Source of the DNA: Bordetella parapertussis
GTDB lineage: Bacteria; Pseudomonadota; Gammaproteobacteria; Burkholderiales; SG8-41
Assembly (NCBI GenBank): GCA_945864585.1
Contig: CAMBCF010000002.1
Coordinates: 31,570 to 95,569 of the forward strand
Reading direction: 5' to 3'
Length of the DNA stretch: 64,000 nt
How positions within the stretch are numbered: the stretch's first letter is position 1; every line of letters starts with the position of its first letter. The translations under genes were made by a program, and so were the position numbers. The notes beneath the pieces are model-generated. The model saw only the letters and a program-made list of their open reading frames with translations, ran no database searches and was not told where the DNA came from. Below are positions 1-8,200 of the stretch, piece after piece.

Positions 1-1
1 T

Positions 2-46
2 GGTGCCTCGTTGGCAACCGGGCTGGTTCTGATCGGCGCTGCCTGA
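2..46 (+). CDS. 3' end of a gene entering from the left edge (possible membrane protein)
   Basis: One frame is open from the window edge and closes at TGA 44-46. Its last residues, GASLATGLVLIGAA, are small and hydrophobic, as at the C-terminus of a transporter with a final membrane helix. Only 14 codons are visible, so the family cannot be named and the frame could be fortuitous. The stop is followed at once by a large palindrome. Confidence 0.25.
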   Translation, partial: GASLATGLVLIGAA

Positions 47-61
47 ATCTCGTTGCGGGGC

Positions 62-119
62 GTAGCGTGCGCTGTGCGCGCGATGGAATCTGTGAGATCG
101 TGCGCACAGCGCACGCTAC
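62..119. repeat. Large palindromic repeat (hairpin, 23-bp arms)
   Basis: The arms at 62-84 and 97-119 are inverted copies matching at 22 of 23 positions, with a 12-base loop. The arm begins GTAGCGTGCGCTGTGCGC. It lies between the partial left-edge gene and the end of the helicase cassette, so it could act as a bidirectional terminator or be a REP-type element. No second copy was seen in the window. Confidence 0.8.
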
Positions 120-179
120 ATACCGTCGGGCGAAGTATTCCGTATCCTACTTTTCGAATCGTAGCCTGCCGCCGATTGT

Positions 180-548
180 TCACGCCGATATAGATGACTC
201 GGCCATCAATCGCTTCAGTTTCATTATTTGTCGCTTCAAGCCTAACGGTGTCAGGGAATGACCATTTCGGCCTCGGAATTCTACGCGAATAGAATTATGG
301 GGTTTCTTTGTAATCAGATAGCACAGTCTATTTACGTAGTGGTAACCGGTCGTGATCCATTCGTTTCCTGATTCGCCTTCCACGACAGTCCACAAAAAAT
401 CAGGATCGTAACGCCGAACGATTTCGAGGTCTTCGCCAAATGTCTCTAACCCATGACCGCCCCAAATATCGTACTGCGCGGCGGGGTGACGAATGGGTTT
501 GAAGTACTCGTAAAACGCGTCTTCGTGCAATACACAAGACTTATCCAC
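180..548 (-). CDS. Small hypothetical protein, last gene of the Nudix/helicase cassette
   Basis: The frame gives 122 residues from a GTG start at 548, preceded by a GAGGAG-type ribosome binding site inside the end of the helicase gene; an open extension upstream to 623 only shadows the helicase. The start overlaps the helicase stop by 8 bases, implying translational coupling. The protein is rich in aromatic residues (DAFYEYFKPIRHPAAQYD, YHYVNRLCYLI) and has no signal peptide or membrane helix. I do not recognise a domain. Its context suggests an accessory role to the helicase, but that is inference. Confidence 0.6.
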   Translation of the reverse strand: MDKSCVLHEDAFYEYFKPIRHPAAQYDIWGGHGLETFGEDLEIVRRYDPDFLWTVVEGESGNEWITTGYHYVNRLCYLITKKPHNSIRVEFRGRNGHSLTPLGLKRQIMKLKRLMAESSISA

Positions 549-3500
549 CTCTTCTGTTCTCCTCAAACATTTCCACCGGGATTTGATTGTGCAGGCGCCA
601 GACCATCTTGATAGGCCGTTCACTTTCGTAGCTTACACGTTCTGCGTTACCCAGATAGATGAACGGAACAGTACACCCATTTCGCTTTTTCTGATCTCGG
701 GCGAATATCAAAATGGTGTAGCCGCGTTCGGCACAATGAATCAAGTTCTGTCCGGTCGGAGATTCCTGTGAAGTAGTTGACTGAGATTCCCAATGAAGCA
801 GTTCCCTGCTGATCGGATAATCTGCATACATGGTGCTGGGTGAATATTCCTGTTCAGTTTTCTGGAAAGTAATCAACAATACATACGCGTTGACGTTCGG
901 CAAATGAAAGACGCCAATACCTCTTTGTCCGGCTGTATCAAATGTCGCCAGCCCAAACGGGGCCTTAATTTCATTGATGCCATACTGAGCGTGCAGTTCA
1001 AATGGGCAAGGGAAAGGAAGTTCCAGTACGCGTCCACTGGCCGATGTTTGCACTTCTCCCAATTCAAGGATTTCATCGAAATCGCTGAGAATCGAAGGGT
1101 TACAGGAAAGTCGCTGGAACGAATCCTCTAGCGACGTCATGCCAAGGCGGGCGCCAGTATCACCCCAGACTCGAAAATGAACAGTCATCGCGGCATCGCC
1201 AGCAATGGCAAGCCCTTTGCCCACATCTCCAACGCGCAGCGCCCCCACAACCCCGCGTAAAAGATTGAGTTCCTTTGGTCCAGTGACAAATGCAGCACGC
1301 ACCAAGCTCTGCTTGAGTCGGGCAAGATCGGGATCCGTGGGAGGAGCAGCAAGCTGGGCGTTAGATTTCCAGCCACTCCAAGTCTTTCTGATTAAAAGCG
1401 TTTCGGGTTCGTAGTCATGGTAGGTAACAAAGTTTTTGAATGTTAGGGGTTGTCCGGTCTCGTGGGTAAAAGTCTGCAACCGGTCGGGAACCTGTACCGC
1501 TAAGTTGCGTAGATTCGTCCTGATGTTGTCGAGCACGTATTGGCGGGATAGCCGATCTAATTGTATTGAGCAGCCTGCAGGCAAGTGTGGAAAATCAAGT
1601 TCCACTTCCCGATCAATTGCAAAACGATGTTTTGGCAGTAGCGCTTTTAGTTTGCTGTCGATTCGGTAGCGCCGGTGCGCCTGTCCCACAAAATCAAGCA
1701 CGGTTAGACAATCTTTGTCAGGCGCATGACGCAATCCCCGTCCCAGTTGTTGGAGAAATACAGTCAGGCTTTCAGTTGGACGGAGGAACATGACAGTGTT
1801 TACTTCCGGCACGTCAAGCCCTTCATTCAGTACATCAACCGTAAAAAGGAAGGTTATCCTTCCGCCTTTGAAATCGGCTAGCAGCGCTGAGCGTTGTTCG
1901 TCTCCTATGCCAGAGACTAGCGCCGCCGAAGGAATCCCGTGCGCAGTGAACATCTCCGCCATGTACCGAGCGTGGACTATAGTGATACAAAACCCAATCC
2001 CCTTCACCATCGGCAGATTTGGCTCGTAACGGTGGAGGGCTGTAAGAATAGCTTCAAGGCGCTGTCGGGCTAAGGCATGTGCACCGGTATAAACATTCTC
2101 CAGTTCGGTCGAATCGTATTTGCCATTCTGCCAAAACCGATCTTGATCAAAGGCAACAGGGTCAGCGATACCGAAGTAGTGAAAAGGGCAAAGGAGTTTT
2201 TATTCAAGAGCCTCGGGTAGCCGGATTTCTGCTGCAAAACGATTGCCGAAGTCGGCTGAAATGCTCTGGCCATCCATCCGTTCCGGCGTAGCAGTGAGAC
2301 CGAGCAGGATTTTTGGTGCGAAATGATCGAAGATAGGACGATAGCTGTCGGCGGTCCCGTGGTGCGCCTCGTCGATAACGATGTAGTCAAAGAAATTACT
2401 CCCCACCTGTTCCCACAGTCGGCGGCTAGCGAGCATCCCAACCGAACAGAATAGATGTTCCAACCGGTTGGCCTGATGAGGCCCGACCAATAGTTGCCCA
2501 AAATTGTGGTCCCGCAAGATATTGCGAAATATGAACATAGATTGCTGCAAAATTTCCTGCCTGTGCGCGACAAATAATAGGCGAGCCTGCCTGTTCCTCT
2601 GGAGATAGAACTTCTGGAAGTCGAATGCGGCAACCACTGTCTTGCCGGTTCCGGTAGCAGCAATAACAAGATTGCGCCAACGGTTGTGTGTTGTGCGTTC
2701 CCTTTCCAGCGCTTCGAGAATACGATCCTGAAAAGGATGAGGCGTAAGATCGAAGAAAACTGCTGGCATTCCACCTTGGTTGTTGCGAGCGCGTTCTATC
2801 GCGCCTCGCAGACGATCAGGCTCGTTCGGGTCAAACGGAATAAATTCGCGGCTGTTCCAGTACGTTTCGAACTCGGCCGTAAATTTCTCAAGGATATGCG
2901 CCATATCTTGAGCTGTTACTTTTAGATTCCATTCTAGGCCGCTGGTAATTGCAGCGTGGGACATATTGGCCGAACCGATATACGCCGTCGAGAAGCCGGA
3001 GTGGCGTTTGAAGTGGTAAGCCTTGGCGTGTAGACGGGTCCGTTCAATATCGTACGATACCCGCACTTGAACATTCGGCAGGCTGGCCAACCACTCAACC
3101 GCAGGGGCATCAGAAGCTCCCATGTAAGATGTGGTGATGAGCCGGACGCGTATATTCCTTGCGCGCAACTCTTCGAAGGCCGGCATTAGAAGACGCAGGC
3201 CAGACCACTTGATAAACGACACGAGGATGTCCACCGCATCTGCAGAGCACATCTCCTTCAGCAATTCATGTACAAGTTGCGGCTCTTGGGGAGAACCAGT
3301 AAAAAGGCTGCTCTCTGACAGCGACGTATGCGGACGAGGGACACCCTGCGTCCCGTAATTAGGCGGAGTTATTTCCAAAAGGAGGGGTTTCTGATCCTTC
3401 ACAAGCCGTCTTTTATTGAAATGGCTCCGTTCCGAATCCATTGAGACAAGCTCAATGAGGCGGTTGCAGATTGAAAGCCGCGCAGCGGGGTCTGATTCCT

Positions 3501-3672
3501 CGCGTAGCGCCTGTTGGACAACCTGTGCAACAAAAGCGGAATAGCGTGCTGGCTGCTCCTCGACGTCGATCTTCCCAAGGACGACACGTAGCTCAGGATG
3601 GCGCGCAAGCGCTTCACGCAAATTCTCATCAAGCAACGCGTCATAGATACCGTGCGGGAGTTTTGACGTCAC
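541..3672 (-). pseudogene. PLD-nuclease / DEAD-box helicase / DUF3427 protein with an in-frame stop
   Basis: The reading frame spans 1044 codons from a GTG at 3672 that overlaps the Nudix stop (GTGA). Domain order: an N-terminal region; a phospholipase-D-like domain with HAK (215-217) and GSANMS (233-238); a superfamily 2 helicase with Walker A ATGTGKT (339-345), DEAH (434-437) and TATPE (460-464); motif V near 611-624, motif VI QQLGRGLR (641-648); and a long C-terminal part of DUF3427 type. Codon 491 is TAA (2202-2200). The frame is unchanged on both sides and the residues around it (LPEALE, then KLLCPFHYFG) read like one continuous family segment, so one base change, for example AAA to TAA, would explain it. 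The halves keep the nuclease plus ATPase motifs and the second RecA lobe plus DUF3427. It could be a real null allele, a sequencing error, or less likely a split or readthrough gene. Confidence 0.8.
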
Positions 3673-4082
3673 GTGGCGATTCCACCCAGTTCTTTGTAAT
3701 AGGCATCGACAATCGGGATGTCCGCTTCTGTCCAGTCCAGTGCGTGTAAATCGTGTGGCGGTAACCAACTCAATGCAGCGTGCTCATGGAGTGTCAGTTC
3801 TCCCGATTCGATTGAGCAGATGAACGGGTACAGCGTGATCGCGAACAATGGATACTGATAGGTTGTCGGTGACAGCGACCGTCCGATCTTTACATGCACT
3901 CCTAATTCCTCGTTCAGCTCGCGACAAAGGCAATCTTCAAGGCTTTCGCCAGCATCAACCTTACCGCCAGGAAACTCCCATTTGAGCGGCATGCTCATAG
4001 TCGCACTTCGCTGAGTTGCAAGGACATGGCCATCCCGTTCAATGATGGCGCAAGTTACATGGATATGCCTATGTGTATCCAC
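3669..4082 (-). CDS. Nudix hydrolase, MutT-like (deoxy)nucleoside triphosphate pyrophosphohydrolase
   Basis: This 137-residue protein has a complete Nudix box at residues 40-62 (GGKVDAGESL, then RELNEELGV), fitting Gx5Ex7REUxEExGU. The N-terminus (HIHVTCAIIERDGHVLATQR) resembles MutT-type enzymes that hydrolyse oxidised or other nucleoside triphosphates to monophosphates. It starts at GTG 4082 without a strong ribosome binding site. Its stop overlaps the helicase start by 4 bases, so the two are almost certainly co-translated. Nudix genes next to PLD/DUF3427 helicases are, to my knowledge, a recurrent pairing in accessory islands. Substrate unknown. Confidence 0.85.
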   Translation of the reverse strand: MDTHRHIHVTCAIIERDGHVLATQRSATMSMPLKWEFPGGKVDAGESLEDCLCRELNEELGVHVKIGRSLSPTTYQYPLFAITLYPFICSIESGELTLHEHAALSWLPPHDLHALDWTEADIPIVDAYYKELGGIAT

Positions 4083-4386
4083 AAATCAGCTAACAAAAAA
4101 GAGGGGAGTGAATTCCCGCCAAAGCTTCCACCTTGCCAGCAGGCAAGTCAAGGATGACGGCGATTCGGGAGCCAATATCCGCTTCCTCAACTATGGCGAC
4201 ACGCCACCAATCATGGATACGGGTCGATTGCTGCGCATGGTCGACGTACGATCCGTTGGTCACTCCGTTAGTATTGACTTCATTTGTATGTACGGAGATA
4301 GTCCGCACGTAAACTATTGATGAATAGAGTTCGATATGGCAGGTGTAGCACGTAAACACCGAATCGGGTTGCGGGCGACAAGGTAA
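4083..4386. other. Gene-free stretch upstream of the Nudix/helicase cassette
   Basis: I see no recognisable gene in these 304 bases. A minus-strand frame (4090-4395, 101 codons) is open but has unusual composition and no recognisable motif. The promoter of the Nudix-led cassette should lie here. Confidence 0.4.
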
Positions 4387-4608
4387 GAAAAACAACTTCT
4401 CGCGACGGCCGCGGCCTATGAGCGCCTGGATGTCACCGCGTTCATCATGCGCAATATCCTGCCGGCTGCGCGCGATGTGGTGGACCGCGCAGAACGCGTC
4501 GTTTTGTCCGAACGCGAAACGATACGCATATTAAAGCTGTTGGAGAATCCGCCGATGCCGGAGGCAGCTCTCGTGGCTGCGGCTCGCCGCCGTGTAATGC
4601 GGATTTGA
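4387..4608 (+). pseudogene. Truncated DUF1778 (TacA-like) antitoxin relic
   Basis: A plus-strand frame from just after TAA 4384-4386 to TGA 4606-4608 encodes a DUF1778 C-terminus: AAAYERLDVTAFIMRNI, then RVVLSERE, then KLLENPPMPEAAL. DUF1778 proteins are ribbon-helix-helix antitoxins normally followed by a GNAT acetyltransferase toxin. The N-terminal DNA-binding strand, start codon and toxin are missing, so this is a remnant of a lost toxin-antitoxin module. It is too short and startless to be an ordinary ORF. Confidence 0.7.
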
Positions 4609-4732
4609 CTGCTTGTGTCGATTGGCGGTGGACCTTTTCATGCAGGGCTTAGGGTTAGGCGGAGAACTGTAGTTCGCTGCGAGAGGGTGCTGGTGGGAAT
4701 CTATAGGGAGTGCCCTATGGCACTGTGTTATG

Positions 4733-4753
4733 GGTTCCCGCCTGCGCGGGAAC
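4733..4753. repeat. REP-like palindrome, family F copy 1
   Basis: The sequence GTTCCCGCCTGCGCGGGAAC is a near-perfect inverted repeat. Related CCCGC...GCGGG palindromes occur near 9.2 kb and 19.1 kb. It lies downstream of the antitoxin relic and of the DMT transporter gene. Confidence 0.7.
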
Positions 4754-4848
4754 GACAGTGGTGATTTATCACCCACACGAGACCCTAATGAACCTCTTCG
4801 GGAATAAAAACTGACGTCACGGCTAAATGCTTCCCACCCAACGCCACA

Positions 4849-5781
4849 TCAGCCATCACGAACACGCTCCATCCTGAGCGTGATCCAGGCATTCACCGCC
4901 AGCGCGCCAACAATCAACACGCCGCCGGCCAGCGCCGCATTACCGGGTGCTTCGCCGACGCCGATCCACACCCACACCGGCGCGAGTATGGTTTCGGTGA
5001 GAGCGAGCAAGCCCATTTCCGCCGCGCGCAAATGAGGCACCGCCAGTGTCATCAGCCAGCAGCCAAGGCCGAGTTGCACGCAGCCCATCAGCGCCAGCAG
5101 CGATATATCCGGCGCGGCCGCTTCCAGCGGCCAACCAAGCCATAGCGCCGGCAGCATGGCGATCAGGGCGCCGGTGAGCACCGTTGGCAACAGATCGGGC
5201 GCTTTGCCGTGGGCGCCCTGCACCTTGCGCACAAAAAAGATCTGGCACGCGTAGGCCAACGGAATGCACAGCGCAAAAAGATTGCCGAGCCAGCGCCCGC
5301 TGCCCAGGCCTTCACCGAACATGATGACGATGCCACCCAGCGCAAAGGCGATGGCAATCCAGGTGTGCCAGGCCAGACGCTCACGCAGGAACAGCAGGCC
5401 CGCCAGTGCGGCAAACAACGGCGAAAGACTCATCAGCACAAAGGTGTTGGCCACTGTGGTGTTGTGCAGCGCGAGTATGAAGCAATAGATTTGCGCCGCG
5501 AGGCACAGGCCTGCAACCACCCCGGCCACGCCGATGCTACGCACGCTCGCAAGCGCACCGCGCCCGCGCAGCACCAGCAACAATATGCCAAGAAACGCCG
5601 CCATGAATAACGCACGCCAGAAGACGATTTCCCAGACGTCCTTCAGCACCAGGCTGTGCACGATGATGCCGCCGATGCTCCAGCACAGGCCTGCACACAG
5701 CATGAGCACAATGCCGCGCGCGCGGTTGGGCGGGGCGGGTGTCATGCGTGAGGCTGACACGGCGCCTTGACGAAATGCCAT
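4849..5781 (-). CDS. DMT-family permease (two EamA domains)
   Basis: This 310-residue protein has about ten hydrophobic helices arranged as two EamA repeats, the usual size for drug/metabolite transporter family exporters. The first repeat begins near residue 25 (IVLMLCAGLCWSIGG) and the second near 170 (LGNLFALCIPLAYACQIFFV). It sits in the inner membrane; the substrate cannot be told from sequence, and amino acids or small metabolites are typical. A second Met at 5745 could be the true start, since neither has a clear ribosome binding site. It stands alone between toxin-antitoxin relics, suggesting an accessory location. Confidence 0.85.
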   Translation of the reverse strand: MAFRQGAVSASRMTPAPPNRARGIVLMLCAGLCWSIGGIIVHSLVLKDVWEIVFWRALFMAAFLGILLLVLRGRGALASVRSIGVAGVVAGLCLAAQIYCFILALHNTTVANTFVLMSLSPLFAALAGLLFLRERLAWHTWIAIAFALGGIVIMFGEGLGSGRWLGNLFALCIPLAYACQIFFVRKVQGAHGKAPDLLPTVLTGALIAMLPALWLGWPLEAAAPDISLLALMGCVQLGLGCWLMTLAVPHLRAAEMGLLALTETILAPVWVWIGVGEAPGNAALAGGVLIVGALAVNAWITLRMERVRDG

Positions 5782-5852
5782 TTGAGAGTTACGCGGATAG
5801 GAACGGTACTATTGAGGATTGCATTACCTCGTGACAGATTTAAACACTGCCG

Positions 5853-5892
5853 ACCCCATCCCCACCCTAACCCTCCCCTCGAAGGGGAGGGA
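5853..5892. repeat. Family B repeat, copy 1 (CCCACCCTAACCCTCCCC...GGGGAGGG)
   Basis: A short CCCCACCCTAACCCTCCCC tract followed by the inverted GAAGGGGAGGGA arm matches longer copies at about 6.95, 34.8 and 43.0 kb. It lies between the DMT gene and the HTH antidote gene. Confidence 0.7.
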
Positions 5893-5901
5893 ATAAGTAA
5901 A

Positions 5902-6249
5902 TTACGCCGCAGCACGCAATCGCCGCGCTCCGCGCACTCGCACCGGCTGGACCGCGAGCCGCATTCCCATCGCTTTAAGCAGCGCTCTCAGGCTTTTGAG
6001 TTCAGGATTGCCACGAGGCGAAAGTGTCCGGTACAGCGAAGTCGCGTTGAGATTCGTCGTTTGCGCAAGTTTCGGCACACCGCCAAACGCTGCGGCCATG
6101 CGGCGCAGTGCAAGCAGCAGCTCCTGCTGATCGCCGTCTTCGAGTACCGCGTTAAAGTACTCCGCAGCGAATTCGGGATCATCGCGAAAACTTGCAATCG
6201 TCGCTTCGTCGTGGCTGCGGTAGGGCACTGTTTTAGCTTTGGCAGTCAT
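5902..6249 (-). CDS. HTH addiction-module antidote-like protein (HigA-type)
   Basis: Starting at ATG 6249 (MTAKAKTVPYRSHDEATIAS), this 115-residue protein resembles the putative addiction module antidote family: an N-terminal toxin-neutralising segment, then a Cro/C1-type helix-turn-helix (ALRRMAAAFGGVPKLAQTTN and LNATSLYRTLSPRGNPELKS). The open frame extends upstream to 6345, but that part overlaps the ParE gene. It begins 44 bases after the ParE stop on the same strand. Its usual RelE-like killer partner is absent, so it is either an extra regulator of the ParDE unit or an orphan antitoxin. Confidence 0.8.
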   Translation of the reverse strand: MTAKAKTVPYRSHDEATIASFRDDPEFAAEYFNAVLEDGDQQELLLALRRMAAAFGGVPKLAQTTNLNATSLYRTLSPRGNPELKSLRALLKAMGMRLAVQPVRVRGARRLRAAA

Positions 6250-6292
6250 GGCGATGTCGGTTGGCAATAATCCTGGCCCTTCAAGACGCAAT

Positions 6293-6586
6293 TCAAGGAA
6301 ACTGCTGCCGCTGGTGAAGAATTCTAGAAATGAGAACGCTGTCACTGCTCACCCGGTACACTATCGTAAATGGAAATCGCGTTAGCACGAGTTCCCGATG
6401 CGAAGTAGTCAGGCGGCGTTTGCCCAGTAATGGATCGGACTCAAGCAAAATTGCGCGCTGCTTGATGTGAGCGACAACCGCATCTGCGGCAGCCAGATTG
6501 TCTCTTGCGATGTAGCCTTCAATATCCAGCAAGTCTTGTGCGGACCGCCGTGACCATTTAAGCCGCTTTTTTGACTTTGCCGGCAC
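6293..6586 (-). CDS. ParE/RelE-family toxin
   Basis: The 97-residue product has the ParE/RelE fold signature: an N-terminal strand and helix (KRLKWSRRSAQDLLDIEGYI), a middle LGKRRL segment, and a C-terminal RFPFTIVYRV strand followed by ISRILHQRQQFP. Family members poison gyrase (ParE) or cleave ribosome-bound mRNA (RelE); ParE is favoured because of the RHH partner. A GTG start at 6586 places it 29 bases inside the upstream antitoxin gene, as in coupled toxin-antitoxin operons. Whether it is active cannot be judged from sequence. Confidence 0.85.
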   Translation of the reverse strand: MPAKSKKRLKWSRRSAQDLLDIEGYIARDNLAAADAVVAHIKQRAILLESDPLLGKRRLTTSHRELVLTRFPFTIVYRVSSDSVLISRILHQRQQFP

Positions 6587-6815
6587 GCTTAGCCCGCTGT
6601 TTTGCGACGGCTGCGAAGACTTGCTCCGTGGTCATCAGCCGCCCGCCCGCAATGTCTGCATCGCCTGCCGCAATTGCCCGCTCTTTCCATTCCAGATACT
6701 GCAAATGTTCCGCGATGGCCTTGCGCGCAATCGTCGAGGGTGCGACGCCCTGATCGATGGAAGCTCTTTCGAGGCGCGCCGCCAGTGGTCTGGTTAGCTT
6801 GACGATATCATTCAT
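6558..6815 (-). CDS. ParD-like ribbon-helix-helix antitoxin
   Basis: The 85-residue protein starts MNDIVKLTRPLAARLERAS, a CopG/ParD-type ribbon-helix-helix domain, followed by a helical, charged tail (TTEQVFAAVAKQRAKRAGK) that would wrap the toxin. ATG 6815 has an AGGAG site six bases upstream. It is first in the operon and overlaps the ParE gene, the normal antitoxin-first order. Family knowledge predicts that it neutralises ParE and represses its own promoter in the 6816-6950 gap. Confidence 0.85.
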   Translation of the reverse strand: MNDIVKLTRPLAARLERASIDQGVAPSTIARKAIAEHLQYLEWKERAIAAGDADIAGGRLMTTEQVFAAVAKQRAKRAGKVKKAA

Positions 6816-6951
6816 TACATACTCCTACGTAGCCCTTTTGTTCATTTTAGCAAGTCGGTGCGGGAATGGAAATCAGATTGCCCTTCTGTTTTGAGCTAGT
6901 GTAGCGCTTCACTCTATGCGGCACTTATGCAACGGCACTGCGCCAGCGAAA

Positions 6952-7045
6952 CTCCTCCCCTTTCAAGGGGGAGGCTGGGAGGGGGATGGGGCGCGCGAAT
7001 GCCACCCCATCCCCACCCTAGCCCTCCCCTTGAAGGGGAGGGAAT
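6952..7045. repeat. Family B repeat, copy 2 (double hairpin)
   Basis: Two opposed arms, CTCCCCTTTCAAGGGGGAGG and its partner around CCCTCCCCTTGAAGGGGAGG, flank a purine-rich and then pyrimidine-rich centre (GGGGGATGGGG / CCCCATCCCC). The whole unit can fold as one long palindrome. It ends 25 bases from the stop of the mandelate-racemase-like gene. Confidence 0.8.
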
Positions 7046-7070
7046 GTCTCATGAATTGCGAAGCAGTACA

Positions 7071-8177
7071 CTAGCGCAGCACGGCAACTGTTTTACGCTT
7101 GATCAATTCGAAATCTATCGCTGCCCCCAGGCCGGGCCCGATCGGGGCGTGTACATAGCCGTCCTTATCGACTTCAATGTCCTGCACCAGGCCGTATTTA
7201 TGGGCGGCATCCGGCAGAAACACTTCGAAGAACTGCGAATTCTGGATAGCCATTATCACGTGCAGATTGGCGACGTTGTTGAGCGAGTTGCCGCCATGAT
7301 GAATTTCGTAATTGAGGTGAAACGCTTCAGCCAGATGGGCGGTCTTGATCATGGTGGTGATGCCGCCTTTGGTGGCAACGTCGCCGCGCAGAAAATCGGT
7401 TGCGCGCTGCGTGATCCATTGCGCGTAGGCATCAAAGCCCGCCTGCGGATACTCCGTCGCCATGATCGGCGTCTTGAGCTTCTGCTTTAGTTTGACGTAG
7501 TTATAGATATCCTGATCGGGCAGCGGGTCTTCGTACCAATGGTAATTGAGATCATCGATCGCAAAACCGACCCGCAATGCCTCCGCGTAGTTGTAGCACC
7601 ACCCCGGGTCCAGCATCAGGGTGTAGTCGTCGCCCACCGCCTTGCGTACCGCCTCGCACACCTTGATGTCCTCGCGCCAGGCCTGCGGCGGATGTATTTT
7701 GTAGGCGGGCCAGTTGCGCGTTTTGTAGTACAGGGCTTGCTCGACGTACGCCGCGGCACCGGGAAGAATCTGCGAGCTGGCATAGGCCGGCGCACGATCG
7801 CGATATGAGCCGAGCAGCTTGTGGATCGGCATGCCGGCGGCCTTGCCGGCGATGTCCCACAACGCCACATCAATGGCGCCCACCGCCCGCACCGTCGTCG
7901 TCCGCGCGCGCTTCCACAGCGCCTGGTAAAGACGCTCGCGCTCTAGCGGGTCTTGTCCCATCAGCACGGGCTTGAGGTAACGGATCAGGCCCGGTGCGTC
8001 TATGTCCGCCGCCTGCCGCGAACTGCCCAGGAATGCATGGCCGGTAATGCCTTCATCGGTGACGAGGGACAACAAGCCGAGATTGCTCGTGCCACCGAAT
8101 GTTTTGTGCGCCCCGTAGTTGGTGAACGGTATATCGTCCCAGGCGAACAAGGTCAGGCTGACGTCGGTGATCTTCAT
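7071..8177 (-). CDS. Enolase-superfamily enzyme (mandelate racemase / muconate lactonizing family)
   Basis: The 368-residue length and two-domain layout are normal for this family of sugar-acid dehydratases, racemases and lactonizing enzymes. A capping domain fills roughly residues 1-120. The barrel carries the Lys motif KIH (160-162), metal ligands D190 (LMLDPG), E216 (YEDPL) and E242 (TEYP), and the EIHHGG loop with a catalytic His near 293-294. The chemistry is Mg-assisted proton abstraction next to a carboxylate; substrate unknown, an aldonic or other organic acid likely. The NHL-repeat gene ends 23 bases upstream on the same strand, so the two probably form an operon. Confidence 0.88.
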   Translation of the reverse strand: MKITDVSLTLFAWDDIPFTNYGAHKTFGGTSNLGLLSLVTDEGITGHAFLGSSRQAADIDAPGLIRYLKPVLMGQDPLERERLYQALWKRARTTTVRAVGAIDVALWDIAGKAAGMPIHKLLGSYRDRAPAYASSQILPGAAAYVEQALYYKTRNWPAYKIHPPQAWREDIKVCEAVRKAVGDDYTLMLDPGWCYNYAEALRVGFAIDDLNYHWYEDPLPDQDIYNYVKLKQKLKTPIMATEYPQAGFDAYAQWITQRATDFLRGDVATKGGITTMIKTAHLAEAFHLNYEIHHGGNSLNNVANLHVIMAIQNSQFFEVFLPDAAHKYGLVQDIEVDKDGYVHAPIGPGLGAAIDFELIKRKTVAVLR

Positions 8178-8200
8178 GGGGGTTCCCGGTTATTTGACGC

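Noticed and set aside
4090-4395. Minus-strand 101-codon ORF upstream of the Nudix gene
   Set aside because: No recognisable motif and it runs into a frame belonging to the antitoxin relic; kept as a gene-free stretch.
4733-4753. Rho-independent terminator
   Set aside because: The hairpin lacks a following T-tract and belongs to a dispersed REP-like family, so it is listed as a repeat.
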